35,221 nucleotides of DNA from a virus. The stretch spans positions 1-35,221 of IMG/VR virus record IMGVR_UViG_3300048589_000236. One strand, given 5' to 3'. The notes beneath the pieces are model-generated. The model searched no databases. It saw only the letters and a program-made list of their open reading frames with translations, and was not told the origin of the DNA. Of the stretch, positions 24,175 through 31,588 are shown one piece after another (positions within the stretch are counted from its first letter, which is position 1; each line of letters begins with the position of its first letter). The translations under genes were made by a program, and so were the position numbers.

Positions 24175-24280
24175 TGACCTTCTTCGGCTTTTACGGTATC
24201 ATTCCTGTCCACGCACTGACACACAGCGTTGGGTGGAAGGGGTAAAGTTTTCGAAAAAATGCTTTTCTTAAACTTCACCT

Positions 24281-24310
24281 AACATACCATATCTAACTTG
24301 CGAGTGTCAA
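24281..24310 (-). promoter_or_regulatory. Candidate promoter for the structural operon
   Basis: On the minus strand TTGACA (plus 24305-24310), an 18-base spacer and TATGTT (plus 24281-24286) form a plausible sigma70-type promoter in the divergent region 24175-24348. The leader before the first structural gene would be about 100 bases. I saw no comparable promoter on the plus strand for the replication operon, which must nevertheless start in this region. Confidence 0.5.
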
Positions 24311-24348
24311 GAAATAAACCATCGAAATCCCTGAAAGGACCCTCATAT

Positions 24349-26856
24349 ATGCAAACTGCTGAGTTTTTGCGGTTGATCTTTCCGTTGGAGGATGCCAATG
24401 ATCCCCGCAAAGACGACCTGATCCGTTTTGCGGTCATCGACTCGGACCAACGATTTCCGGGTACGATTCACTGGCGAAGTCGGGGAACAATCAATGCGCT
24501 TGACGAAACCGGCATTTCTGGACTTGGTTTCGATAGCGTAGGAAAAGATGTGTACTTTTCTCCCCACGGGTTTACCCGTCGCGGGAAGGATTGCGGCAAA
24601 GATGACGCTGTAGACCTTCTTGATGTGGCGTGGGTAGAACTGGATGATGCGGACATTCCTCCGGGGACGTTCAAACCTGAGCCGTCCATCGTCGTCAGCA
24701 CATCGCCCGGACGTTTTCATCTCTACTGGCTCTTGGCGGAACCGCTCCCGGCACGGGACGTCGAAAAGATCAATTACCGGCTGGCCTACGGACACAAGCT
24801 CCGTGAGGATAAAGGTGGATGGGCACTTGCCAAGTGGCTGCGTCTGCCCGGAAGCACGTCTTTCAAGCGACAGACGCCACATCCCATTGTGGTGCAGTCG
24901 TTTAACGCGGCTAACAAATACACAGCGGCAGATTTTGACGATTTAGAAGCGGCCCCGGAAATCATGCTGGATACCGGCAAGATGCCCGATCCGCCGAATC
25001 TGGAACATCTCTCATCCCGGCTGGAACTGGAAGAACAGTACAGTTTTACCAATGAACTCAAAGACTTGCTTGATCGGCCCCGTGAGGATCGTTCAGCGGC
25101 GTTGTGGCGGATTTACCATATCTGCTACACCCTTGGCATGAGCGAAGAAGATTGCTTCTCGTTGGTCTATAACTCAGCCAACGATAAGTTTCACTCCGAG
25201 TGGCGCTACAACAGCGACGAAGATTTGTGGAAGGATATTTACCGTGGGTATCGTATTGCACATGCCCCGGCAGAGACGCCTGTTCTCACGACACTGAAGA
25301 AACTTCGGGCACAGACCGGCACGCCGGTTACGGAGCGCCGACGTCTCATCAGCGAAGAAGTGATGAAAGACCTGAATACGACCGGTTGTCTCTATTGGGA
25401 CACCGAGCGCCACGAAGCGTTGTACTACGACGGCCAGCATATCATTCCGATGGACCCGACGAACCGCAAGTGGAAAACGTTGCTGAATCTTCGGTACTGG
25501 ATCGTAGACGGAGAGCCGGAGTTCAAGGTAGTCAATGAAACCTTGACGGCATTCGTACAGGATCGCGGGATTCCGGTCGTTCCCAAGACGTCATACTTTT
25601 GGAGCAAGCAACAAGGGCTGCTCTACGTCTACAACGGTGAGGGAATGGTCTATCGTCTGGACGGAAAAACCATTGAAGTTGTCCGAAACGGCACCGATGG
25701 GATTCTGTTCCGCGATACGTTGAACATGGAGCCGTTTACGGCAATGCCCGGAGATGCCAGTACGCCGTCATTGGAGACGGCTATTTTTGGCATTCCGAAC
25801 TACGACGAACAGCTTGCCCGACATACCCGCGAACAGGCAACGGCTTTGTTCCGTCTGTGGACGTACTCGCTGTTCTTTTCGGAGTATATGGATGCCCAAC
25901 CACACCTTATCATCGCGGGACCAACGGATTCTGGAAAATCCTTGGCCCTTCAAGCAGTTGGAGAGTTGCTGCTTGGATCAACGTCTACCGTTTCAGCAAT
26001 CCCTTCCGACCGGGATACGTTTGAAACTGCTGTCTCCAATGCCCACCACGTCTTTCTTGATAACGTCGATACTCCGAACAAGTGGCTTGAAGATGCCCTT
26101 TGCGAAGTTGCCACCGGCATTCAGTTTACGCGCCGGAAGCTCTATACCACGAACGATCACGTCACATTCAAGGTGAAGTGTCACCTTGGGATGACGACAC
26201 GAAATCACTGGTTCACCCGATCCGACGTATCAACACGTCTGGTGGTGCTCTACGTGGATCGTCGCGGCGAGAAGATCAGTCCGACCGTCCTGCTGGATCG
26301 TATTCGTAACAACCGAAACCAACTCTGGTACGAGTTGTTGCAGGACTTGAACAAAATTGTCGGTGTTATTAAAACGTGGGCACCGAAACAACACGATTTG
26401 CGTATGGCCGCATATGCGGACTTCATGCTGGCATCTGCACAGGCGCTTGATCTTCCGGAGATGGGCCTGTTGCGAACGCTGGAAATGAACCAGAAGCAAA
26501 CGGCCCGTGATGCGTCAATCCTGTGGAGCGTACTGGAACAGTGGGTTCGACAGGTATGGAACAACCCGCAGACCAATGAGCCGGGGTTCAAGAATAACGG
26601 TCAGTGGACAACCGCCGCGAAACTCCATGCAGAGCTACGTGGGCTGGCAAACACACTCGGGGTGCTTCGTGAATACGAACGACAAATCCCGAACGCCCGG
26701 TCGCTTGCCCAAAACCTGAAGGAACTGTCGAAAGACATGGCAAGCGTCGTCCAGATGGATACCAAGGTAGGCAATCCGGCAAACCTGTATAAGTTTGTCC
26801 TTGCCGACCACGTTCTTCCACAGAGCGAAATGGTAGAAGGGACATTGATCGCATGA
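24349..26856 (+). CDS. Primase-helicase (archaeo-eukaryotic-type primase plus ring helicase)
   Basis: The start is ATG 24349 with AAAGGACC upstream (835 residues); an earlier in-frame TTG lacks a site. The N-terminal third resembles RepB-type archaeo-eukaryotic primases: FAVIDSDQRFPGTIHW, VAWVELDDADIPPG (acidic pair near 97-100), and STSPGRFHLYWLL followed by WALAKWLRLPGSTSFK. The C-terminal half is a superfamily 3/D5-like ATPase: GPTDSGKS (Walker A near 524-531), VFLDNVDTPNKW (Walker B) and LGMTTRNHWFTRSDVSTRLV. It would prime and unwind the phage DNA. No DNA polymerase gene lies in the window. Confidence 0.8.
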   Translation: MQTAEFLRLIFPLEDANDPRKDDLIRFAVIDSDQRFPGTIHWRSRGTINALDETGISGLGFDSVGKDVYFSPHGFTRRGKDCGKDDAVDLLDVAWVELDDADIPPGTFKPEPSIVVSTSPGRFHLYWLLAEPLPARDVEKINYRLAYGHKLREDKGGWALAKWLRLPGSTSFKRQTPHPIVVQSFNAANKYTAADFDDLEAAPEIMLDTGKMPDPPNLEHLSSRLELEEQYSFTNELKDLLDRPREDRSAALWRIYHICYTLGMSEEDCFSLVYNSANDKFHSEWRYNSDEDLWKDIYRGYRIAHAPAETPVLTTLKKLRAQTGTPVTERRRLISEEVMKDLNTTGCLYWDTERHEALYYDGQHIIPMDPTNRKWKTLLNLRYWIVDGEPEFKVVNETLTAFVQDRGIPVVPKTSYFWSKQQGLLYVYNGEGMVYRLDGKTIEVVRNGTDGILFRDTLNMEPFTAMPGDASTPSLETAIFGIPNYDEQLARHTREQATALFRLWTYSLFFSEYMDAQPHLIIAGPTDSGKSLALQAVGELLLGSTSTVSAIPSDRDTFETAVSNAHHVFLDNVDTPNKWLEDALCEVATGIQFTRRKLYTTNDHVTFKVKCHLGMTTRNHWFTRSDVSTRLVVLYVDRRGEKISPTVLLDRIRNNRNQLWYELLQDLNKIVGVIKTWAPKQHDLRMAAYADFMLASAQALDLPEMGLLRTLEMNQKQTARDASILWSVLEQWVRQVWNNPQTNEPGFKNNGQWTTAAKLHAELRGLANTLGVLREYERQIPNARSLAQNLKELSKDMASVVQMDTKVGNPANLYKFVLADHVLPQSEMVEGTLIA

Positions 26857-27086
26857 CCAACCGATACCGATACAATGAGTGGGTGGCGCTGAAAAAGCGC
26901 CTCCCACTTTCCATTAGAAACGATGTTGGCTATATGCTGGCCCCTCCCGGTTACGTTCTTGTGTCGTTTGCATCCGTCGCGGCGAAAGAGTACATTGAAC
27001 GGGAACTTGGCCCCTCAATTGAGCCAAACAGAACGCTTGATTTGATCCAGTATAAGACGGCCCGACGCTCGGAGGATACGGTATGA
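26853..27086 (+). CDS. Small protein of unknown function
   Basis: The 77-residue protein overlaps the primase stop (ATGA at 26853). It is basic in the N-terminal half (YRYNEWVALKKRLPLSIRND) with a short hydrophobic VLVSFASVAAKEYI segment. No family is recognised. It belongs to a run of ATGA-coupled genes in the replication operon. Confidence 0.7.
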   Translation: MTNRYRYNEWVALKKRLPLSIRNDVGYMLAPPGYVLVSFASVAAKEYIERELGPSIEPNRTLDLIQYKTARRSEDTV

Positions 27087-27262
27087 CCTTCCCGACTCGT
27101 AAAAGTATTGATTGTGATTTCCTTCGCTTCATTCAAGATGTACTTCGCAAAGCAAGTAAAGAGTTCGATGCACAGGGGTGCATCAGCTTGGAGACATTTG
27201 ACAACTTGGAAGAAATCGAAGATACTATCAGTGAGATGTTAGACGAACAGGAGGAAGAATGA
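27083..27262 (+). CDS. Small acidic protein of unknown function
   Basis: A 59-residue product bounded by ATGA overlaps at both ends (27083-27086 and 27259-27262), strong support for coding. It starts MTFPTRKSIDCDFLRF, is helical in prediction by eye, and ends in an acidic ETFDNLEEIEDTISEMLDEQ stretch. No family is recognised. Confidence 0.7.
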   Translation: MTFPTRKSIDCDFLRFIQDVLRKASKEFDAQGCISLETFDNLEEIEDTISEMLDEQEEE

Positions 27263-27747
27263 ACGTCTATCTCGCTGGTTCATGGCTCCGGAAGGACGAA
27301 ATCAAAGCCTACCGGGATATTATTCAGACAGCCGATCATCGTATCCATGTCACAAGCCAGTGGCTTGACGGGACAGACGGACCACACAGCGCCTACGGTG
27401 TGCAGGGACGGGCCTACTTCGAACGAGAGGCAATTCGTGACGCCTGCGATGTAGACCGTTGCGACGTGCTTGTACTCTTTGCGAACGATCCAAAAAATCC
27501 GACCATCGGTGGAGGACGACATTGGGAGTTCGGCTATGCGTACGCGAAGCAAAAGACGTGCATCATCGTGGGGGATCAGGAGCATATTTTCTACTATATG
27601 CCCGGAGTGTTCCACGTTGACGACTTCAGTTCCCTACTCCCTATCCTGAGTAGCTGTGCATCTGCGATGGACTTGAACGAGTCTCCGCAAATGCTCTACA
27701 CGTATCACAGGGTAACTACCGGAGAGAGTGTGTCATGCTCAGGCTAA
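27259..27747 (+). CDS. Nucleoside 2-deoxyribosyltransferase-like protein
   Basis: The 162-residue protein starts MNVYLAGSWLRKDEIKAY and contains EREAIRDACDVDRCDVLVLF and GGGRHWEFGYAYAKQKTCII, the pattern of the deoxyribosyltransferase/DUF4406 group: a glycine-rich start, an acidic residue after the hydrophobic strand, and HWEFG with a candidate nucleophile glutamate. Such proteins act on nucleotides or sugars; the substrate cannot be told here. It overlaps the upstream gene by ATGA, and position near dNMP kinase and ThyX suggests nucleotide metabolism. Confidence 0.7.
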   Translation: MNVYLAGSWLRKDEIKAYRDIIQTADHRIHVTSQWLDGTDGPHSAYGVQGRAYFEREAIRDACDVDRCDVLVLFANDPKNPTIGGGRHWEFGYAYAKQKTCIIVGDQEHIFYYMPGVFHVDDFSSLLPILSSCASAMDLNESPQMLYTYHRVTTGESVSCSG

Positions 27748-27947
27748 TTGTCTGGTTGCGCTTTATGAAGTATAAGGCGCTGCGAAACCTGCACAAATGG
27801 CTTCAGCGCCGTTCAGACGATGAGGGGTACACATCACTCGATGCGTACCTATTCCAAGTCTGGTCAAAGTTTATTCTCATGTTCCTTCTTCTCCTTGTTG
27901 CAGCCGCCTGTATGGTTGCAATAAGTCTTATCAGCCGCATCACATAG
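27735..27947 (+). CDS. Small single-pass membrane protein
   Basis: The 70-residue protein has a basic N-terminal half (FMKYKALRNLHKWLQRRSDD) and a long hydrophobic segment at about residues 47-66 (FILMFLLLLVAAACMVAISL). The ATG overlaps the end of the previous gene by 13 bases. No family is recognised. Confidence 0.7.
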   Translation: MLRLIVWLRFMKYKALRNLHKWLQRRSDDEGYTSLDAYLFQVWSKFILMFLLLLVAAACMVAISLISRIT

Positions 27948-27956
27948 GAGGGTTAT

Positions 27957-28592
27957 GTGCGTCACTTCGCTTTTATCGGGCCGTATGGCGTTGGAAAGAC
28001 AACGATTGCCAACGCCCTTGTTCAGCATCGCGGGCATCAGCGACTTGCCTTTGCCGATGCGGTCAAACAGGACTGTGCTGACATGCTTGATTATGTGGTC
28101 AAGCAACACACGCTTCGGGGACACAGCCCGAATCCGTCCTCTCTGAACAAGGCTACCATCGAACAGTTCAAAAAGACGACGTTTGGACCGCTCTTGCAAT
28201 GGTACGGAACAGATTTTTGGCGAGAGTTTATGGGGGAACCCGACCACTGGATTAACCGCTGGAAACAAACGTTTTCCATGACAAGCGGTCCTGTGGTTGT
28301 GGATGACTGTCGCTTCGTGAATGAAGCAGACGCCCTCCGTGAGCAAGGCTTCTGGATCGTTCGACTGATTCGGAATATTGAGGATGCGAGTGGGAATGCG
28401 GATAAGCGATCCACAACACACGCATCGGAAACCGAACAGTTCAACATCACCGCTCACTTCGTCATTGATCTTACCGGACAGTCCGAGAACGACGCGGTAG
28501 ACGGCATACTCCGTCTATGTGATGCCCTTTCAGGTGGGTACACATATGACGCTACCACTCAAACACAAACGTTCGAACTCGTACGACCGTAA
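27957..28592 (+). CDS. Deoxynucleoside monophosphate kinase-like protein
   Basis: The start is GTG 27957 with AGGAGGG seven bases upstream; 211 residues. Walker A is GPYGVGKTT at residues 8-16. LAFADAVKQDCADML, FGPLLQWYGTDFWR and VVVDDCRFVNEADALREQGF match the T4 gp1-like dNMP kinase layout: P-loop, acceptor site, and a VDD..F.NE strand. SGNADKRSTTHASETEQF resembles the lid region. It would phosphorylate dNMPs for phage DNA synthesis. Confidence 0.75.
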   Translation: MRHFAFIGPYGVGKTTIANALVQHRGHQRLAFADAVKQDCADMLDYVVKQHTLRGHSPNPSSLNKATIEQFKKTTFGPLLQWYGTDFWREFMGEPDHWINRWKQTFSMTSGPVVVDDCRFVNEADALREQGFWIVRLIRNIEDASGNADKRSTTHASETEQFNITAHFVIDLTGQSENDAVDGILRLCDALSGGYTYDATTQTQTFELVRP

Positions 28593-28983
28593 CTGGATCA
28601 GTGTCGAACAGCGCCGGAGCATCTATAAACGCGACAATAACAAGTGCGTGTATTGTGACTCTCGGTACATGCTGCAACTGGACCACGTTAAGCCACGGGC
28701 GAAAGGAGGAACCGATGACCCACGTAACCTTGTCACGTCGTGCCGAACGTGCAACCTTGCCAAAGGTGCCCGGACCATTCCGGGCCGAACCGTTCAGGCG
28801 AAAGTCTCCTACTACCGGAAGGAACGACTTCGCGTTTTGGGAAAGACAAAACGAGGAAGCAAGCGACGAAACCGAGCATCTTCAGTATCAATGTCGCGCC
28901 GGGAGGTTGTCCGGTGGGATCAACCGTGGATGCTCTACGGAGCGTTCCTCTTTTTAATTTACTTCAGCATTTTCCAGACATGA
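28546..28983 (+). CDS. HNH endonuclease with hydrophobic C-terminal tail
   Basis: The start is ATG 28546 with AGGTGGG upstream (145 residues), overlapping the kinase gene. The HNH core is CVYC, LQLDHVKPRAKGGTDDPRNL and CRTCNLAKG: two CxxC zinc knuckles and an LDH start. The last 19 residues (PWMLYGAFLFLIYFSIFQT) are strongly hydrophobic, an unusual membrane-like tail for this family. It ends the early operon directly before the terminator. Confidence 0.8.
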   Translation: MTLPLKHKRSNSYDRNWISVEQRRSIYKRDNNKCVYCDSRYMLQLDHVKPRAKGGTDDPRNLVTSCRTCNLAKGARTIPGRTVQAKVSYYRKERLRVLGKTKRGSKRRNRASSVSMSRREVVRWDQPWMLYGAFLFLIYFSIFQT

Positions 28984-28986
28984 AAA

Positions 28987-29006
28987 AGCGGCCCCGAAGG
29001 GCCGCT
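28987..29006. terminator. Bidirectional intrinsic terminator
   Basis: AGCGGCCC and GGGCCGCT form an 8-bp stem around CGAA (TTCG on the minus strand, the very stable C-UUCG-G loop). On the plus strand CTTTTCTTT follows and on the minus strand TTTTTC follows, so it ends both the early operon and the opposing tRNA operon. The stretch 29007-29111 holds nothing else that I recognise. Confidence 0.9.
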
Positions 29007-29111
29007 CTTTTCTTTATCCGTTCGCCGCCAATTGATGCGCTACTTGAAACGACTGAAGTTTCCCACACCCACGGATAACGGGTAGGGCACTAGCGTGTGC
29101 AGTCCTTTCCT

Positions 29112-29146
29112 TGGAGCTACGAACAGGAGTCGAACCCGCAACCTAG
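29112..29146 (-). pseudogene. tRNA 3'-half fragment
   Basis: The variable region AGGTT, a T arm (GCGGG TTCGACT CCTGT), an acceptor strand (TCGTAGC), discriminator T and CCA are present in order, directly after the CCA end of tRNA-Thr. No 5' half (GCTACGA) is found upstream. It looks like the remnant of a second tRNA fused to its neighbour by deletion. Confidence 0.8.
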
Positions 29147-29225
29147 TGGAGCATCTGACAGGAATCGAACCTGCGTCCTGCGATTTACAAGATCGCTGCT
29201 CGGGACCAACGTGAGCTACAGATGC
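29147..29225 (-). tRNA. tRNA-Thr(UGU)
   Basis: The acceptor GCATCTG/CAGATGC, D stem GCTC/GAGC, anticodon loop CTTGTAA in a five-bp GCGAT/ATCGC stem, and T arm CAGG-TTCGATT-CCTG all form. Discriminator T and an encoded CCA follow. Confidence 0.93.
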
Positions 29226-29226
29226 A

Positions 29227-29535
29227 TTATTTTCGGGTTGTCCTTCCGTGTCCCTTATTTCTACCTCTATAGGTACCCGTAAGACTGTGACAATTGGGAC
29301 ACAGCAAAATAAGATTGCTCTCCGTATTCGCGTGTCCGCTTATGTGATGTACTTCCAGTGGAACTTCACCAGTTATCGGATGTGTTTCACACCAGCCGCA
29401 AACAGCACACTTATTATCGTATTTCTCAAACAAATAACGGCGAACGTGTTTAGACACTCCTACTTTACCACGGCTACCATCTACATGTCCAGCTTTCCAT
29501 AGTGTAATGTATTTTGTGTAGTCTAAACCGTTCAT
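29227..29535 (-). CDS. HNH homing-type endonuclease
   Basis: The start is ATG 29535 with GGAGA upstream, 102 residues. It has a YITLWKAGHVDGSRGKVGVS N-terminal DNA-contact region, then CAVCGW, VPLEVHHISGHANTESNLIL and CPNCHSLTGTYRGRNKG: an HNH fold with two zinc CxxC pairs. It is a paralog of the gene at 33175. It sits between tRNA-Gly and tRNA-Thr, as free-standing homing endonucleases often do. Confidence 0.85.
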   Translation of the reverse strand: MNGLDYTKYITLWKAGHVDGSRGKVGVSKHVRRYLFEKYDNKCAVCGWCETHPITGEVPLEVHHISGHANTESNLILLCPNCHSLTGTYRGRNKGHGRTTRK

Positions 29536-29552
29536 TGGTTCTCCGTAGCACA

Positions 29553-29626
29553 TGGAGTCAGTGACAGGAATCGAACCCGCGTTCATTGCTTGGAAGGCAA
29601 GCACCTAACCACTCGGTCACACTGAC
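29553..29626 (-). tRNA. tRNA-Gly(UCC)
   Basis: Acceptor GTCAGTG/CACTGAC pairs fully; anticodon loop CTTCCAA reads UCC; T arm GCGGG-TTCGATT-CCTGT. One mismatch at 27-43. CCA is encoded. Confidence 0.85.
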
Positions 29627-29746
29627 AGGGTTCCGGTGTTTTCCCACACGCGCCGGTACGTGCCGCAAACTATTGTCCCCGTGGCCTTTGGGGGTGGAAG
29701 TCGGGACAACCACACGGAAGCTTTACCTGTTCACCGCATTGAGCCG

Positions 29747-29818
29747 TGCTCCTGAGTGGATTCGAACCACCAACCCCGGCTTTAAGAGAGCCTTGCTCTA
29801 CCATTGAGCTACAAAAGC
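29747..29818 (-). tRNA. tRNA-Lys(CUU)
   Basis: Acceptor GCTTTTG/CAGGAGC (two GU pairs), D stem GCTC/GAGC, anticodon loop CTCTTAA, T arm GGTGG-TTCGAAT-CCACT, discriminator A. No CCA encoded. The interval 29627-29746 to its left holds no clear gene. Confidence 0.88.
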
Positions 29819-29974
29819 GAGTTTCACACCATACAGTCGAAGTACACAGTACACCATCAGGACAAAAATGGCAATACCCTCCAAGTCCATCAGGAGTTGT
29901 GTGTCATGCAGGCTGTGCCGACAGAGAACAATCATCCCGACAAGCAACGCCAATACACCGACAACGTGTACCAT
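29798..29974 (-). CDS. Small membrane protein sandwiched between two tRNA-Lys genes
   Basis: ATG 29974 lies just after the 3' end of tRNA-Lys(UUU) (discriminator at 29977); its acceptor-stem G run is the only purine-rich site upstream. The 58-residue product has two hydrophobic segments (VGVLALLVGMIVLCRH and IAIFVLMVYCVLRLYGV). The TAG stop lies within tRNA-Lys(CUU). No family is recognised. Confidence 0.5.
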   Translation of the reverse strand: MVHVVGVLALLVGMIVLCRHSLHDTQLLMDLEGIAIFVLMVYCVLRLYGVKLAFVAQW

Positions 29975-29976
29975 AG

Positions 29977-30048
29977 TGCCCCCGGTGGGATTCGAACCCA
30001 CAACTTCGCGTTTAAAAGACGCTTACTCTACCATTGAGTTACAAAGGC
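29977..30048 (-). tRNA. tRNA-Lys(UUU)
   Basis: Acceptor GCCTTTG/CGGGGGC, D stem ACTC/GAGT, anticodon loop CTTTTAA, T arm GTGGG-TTCGAAT-CCCAC, discriminator A, no encoded CCA (CTA follows). Confidence 0.9.
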
Positions 30049-30049
30049 G

Positions 30050-30123
30050 TGGAGAGCGGTAGCGGATTCGAACCGCTGTCCTGTCTGTTGCAGAGACGCG
30101 CCTAACCACTCGGCCAACCGCTC
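30050..30123 (-). tRNA. tRNA-Cys(GCA)
   Basis: Acceptor GAGCGGT/ACCGCTC, D stem GCC/GGC, anticodon loop CTGCAAC, T arm ending GCGG-TTCGAAT-CCGC; discriminator T and encoded CCA. One mismatch at 27-43. It starts one base from tRNA-Lys(UUU). Confidence 0.88.
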
Positions 30124-30129
30124 ACTCAG

Positions 30130-30202
30130 GGTGCCTAACGGGGTTCGAACCCGTGTAACATGCTCCACAGGCATGCGCCTAGACCGCTCGGCCATAAACA
30201 CC
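30130..30202 (-). tRNA. tRNA-His(GUG)
   Basis: Acceptor GTGTTTA/TAGGCAC plus an extra G at -1 opposite C73, the histidine identity feature. Anticodon loop CTGTGGA; T arm CGGG-TTCGAAC-CCCG. No CCA encoded. Confidence 0.93.
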
Positions 30203-30209
30203 ATAGAAC

Positions 30210-30470
30210 TTAGGAAACGACAAGAAATATACTTGCAAATTCCCTTTCGGTAAAGTCCTGCACGCTCCCGTCAGCCACCAACCACGTATTCACCGGAAGG
30301 GTATACATTCCAAGATAGAGAACATTATTCCGCACACAATATTGATTATCGTAGTCCCCCGACAAACGAAGATTCCGATCCAGCCACGCTTGCACATCAG
30401 CACTGTTATGGCCGTTCCAGTGAATTGCCGGGTACGTATCAGGCTCCCGGTACATGACTTCGACTTGCAT
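30210..30470 (-). CDS. Small phage protein of a common tRNA-cluster family
   Basis: Start ATG 30470, with GGAAAGGG upstream; 86 residues. The C-terminal half (VLYLGMYTLPVNTWLVADGS, VQDFTEREFASIFLVV) follows the pattern of small phage proteins ending in a PGDW(L/I)V..G....F....F...Y motif. Their function is unknown. It lies between tRNA-Arg(UCG) and tRNA-His with almost no spacer. Confidence 0.65.
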   Translation of the reverse strand: MQVEVMYREPDTYPAIHWNGHNSADVQAWLDRNLRLSGDYDNQYCVRNNVLYLGMYTLPVNTWLVADGSVQDFTEREFASIFLVVS

Positions 30471-30485
30471 ACCGTACCCTTTCCG

Positions 30486-30560
30486 TGGTGCCGCTGGCAG
30501 GACTCGAACCCGCACTACAACGTTCGAAGCGTTGCGTGTTTTCCTTTACACTACACCGGC
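30486..30560 (-). tRNA. tRNA-Arg(UCG)
   Basis: Acceptor GCCGGTG/CAGCGGC with one G-G mismatch, D stem GTGT/ACAC, anticodon stem CAACG/CGTTG with loop CTTCGAA, T arm GCGGG-TTCGAGT-CCTGC, A73 and encoded CCA. Confidence 0.9.
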
Positions 30561-30579
30561 AAAAACGAGCTACTGGCGA

Positions 30580-31008
30580 TCACGACGACTGACGCACTCT
30601 CGGGCGTTTATTACGACAATCTTTACATTCTGACTGCACATTATTCCATCGACTACTGCTTATACCAAAATTCGACCGTTCTTTCGTCTGTTTACATGAA
30701 CAACAACGAAAAACATCACCATCTAAACTTATCCGGCGTCTTACCGCTCCGTTAACGTGCGGTCTATTACAAGAGATATGACTAAACGCTATATTACTCA
30801 AATCCCAAAATAGTTCTGCGGACCTACCCTCCCACGGTTTAATGTGTTCAATAGATAAATCGTCAATCAGTTCTATTATATTCTTACACTTATAACATAT
30901 ATTGTCTCCTGCAAGACAGACATACTTAAATAACAACTGTTTACGTAAGCGATTTGTAGCCGTGCCATGCGGCATACCGAGTGTTTCCGCCTTTTTCACA
31001 TTACCCAT
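30580..31008 (-). CDS. HNH endonuclease with extra C-terminal zinc knuckles
   Basis: ATG 31008 has GGAGG upstream; 142 residues. An N-terminal helix (TATNRLRKQLLFKYVCLAGD), CYKCKN, LSIEHIKPWEGRSAELFWDL and NIAFSHISCN make the HNH domain; a second region FRCCSCKQTKERSNFGISSS and ECKDCRN adds a four-cysteine zinc site. It resembles small phage HNH proteins that pair a nuclease with a zinc ribbon. The gene is more AT-rich than its neighbours, which suggests recent arrival. Confidence 0.78.
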   Translation of the reverse strand: MGNVKKAETLGMPHGTATNRLRKQLLFKYVCLAGDNICYKCKNIIELIDDLSIEHIKPWEGRSAELFWDLSNIAFSHISCNRPHVNGAVRRRISLDGDVFRCCSCKQTKERSNFGISSSRWNNVQSECKDCRNKRPRVRQSS

Positions 31009-31041
31009 GCTTAACCTCCGTTTTGATAGGTTAGTTGTTAG

Positions 31042-31115
31042 CAGTCACGACGTGGATCGAACCCGCAACCTCCGGCGTGACAAGCCGGTGCTCTCCCAAA
31101 TTGAGCTATGCGACC
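31042..31115 (-). tRNA. tRNA-Asp(GUC)
   Basis: Acceptor GGTCGCA/CGTGACT (two GU, one mismatch), D stem GCTC/GAGC, anticodon stem CCGGC/GCCGG with loop TTGTCAC, T arm with one mismatch, discriminator G as expected for Asp. CCA not encoded. Confidence 0.82.
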
Positions 31116-31116
31116 G

Positions 31117-31192
31117 TGGTATCCCCGGCAGGATTCGAACCCGCACCTTGCACGGTAGAAACGTGCTGCACTGTCCATTATACCACAGGGAT
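31117..31192 (-). tRNA. tRNA-Arg(UCU)
   Basis: Acceptor ATCCCTG/CGGGGAT, anticodon stem GCACG/CGTGC with loop TTTCTAC, T arm GCGGG-TTCGAAT-CCTGC, A73 and encoded CCA. One base separates it from tRNA-Asp. The next stretch (31193-31317) holds no confident gene. Confidence 0.9.
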
Positions 31193-31317
31193 GTTGCCAA
31201 ATGCGTACGTCATTTGGCCGAAATCAGAAATCTCAACCCGTACCGTCGCACCATATCTGGCTTGCAAGCGTGTGAGTAACGCTCCGGTTCTTTTGGTCTA
31301 TCGGATTATTCGACCGG

Positions 31318-31389
31318 TGCTGACAGGCGGATTCGAACCGCCGACCATCTGGACTTCAATCAGACGCTCTACCACTGAGCTACATCAGC
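31318..31389 (-). tRNA. tRNA-Phe(GAA)
   Basis: Acceptor GCTGATG/TGTCAGC, D stem GCTC/GAGC, anticodon loop TTGAAGT, T arm GGCGG-TTCGAAT-CCGCC, A73 followed by CCG, not CCA. Confidence 0.9.
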
Positions 31390-31394
31390 ATGAG

Positions 31395-31462
31395 GGAAGT
31401 GTCGGACTTAAACCGAATCTCCGGTTTTAGACGGTGCTCTGCCAATTGAGCTACACATATCC
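31395..31462 (-). pseudogene. Decayed tRNA, Trp-like
   Basis: The D arm GCTC..GAGC and a T arm remnant (TCGG-TTTAAGT-CCGA, with T where the loop's conserved C should be) are visible. The anticodon arm CACCGTCTAAAACCGG has lost about three bases compared with a Trp-type arm, so only three base pairs form. The acceptor GGA..GTG/CACTTCC has extra bases on the 5' side. It cannot fold as a working tRNA. Confidence 0.7.
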
Positions 31463-31588
31463 TATGTGCCCGATTGAGTCCGGACATAACTGCTGGCTCA
31501 CCGTATGCATCCGTCTTTCCAGCCCGAATTGCTTCACCGAGACTAACGATTCATGGTCGGCTCTCTCGGGAGAGGCGCTTGGCTACGG

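Noticed and set aside
24343-24882. Minus-strand 179-codon frame opposite the primase
   Set aside because: It is a shadow of the primase frame, with no ribosome site and no recognisable domain.
29112-29146. Phage attachment site (attP) carrying a tRNA 3' end
   Set aside because: No integrase or excisionase is present, and the fragment lies within a large functional tRNA cluster, so deletion of a tandem tRNA is simpler.
29627-29746. Short minus-strand frame ending at position 10 of tRNA-Gly
   Set aside because: It would need a GTG start without a ribosome site, or read through TGA after two codons; evidence is too thin.
31193-31317. Short frame of about 39 codons ending inside tRNA-Arg(UCU)
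   Set aside because: It looks somewhat protein-like (ARYGATVRVEISDFG), but has no good start or ribosome site.
31395-31462. Amber suppressor tRNA (CUA)
   Set aside because: The anticodon stem forms only three pairs and T loop and acceptor are degraded; a working suppressor is unlikely.
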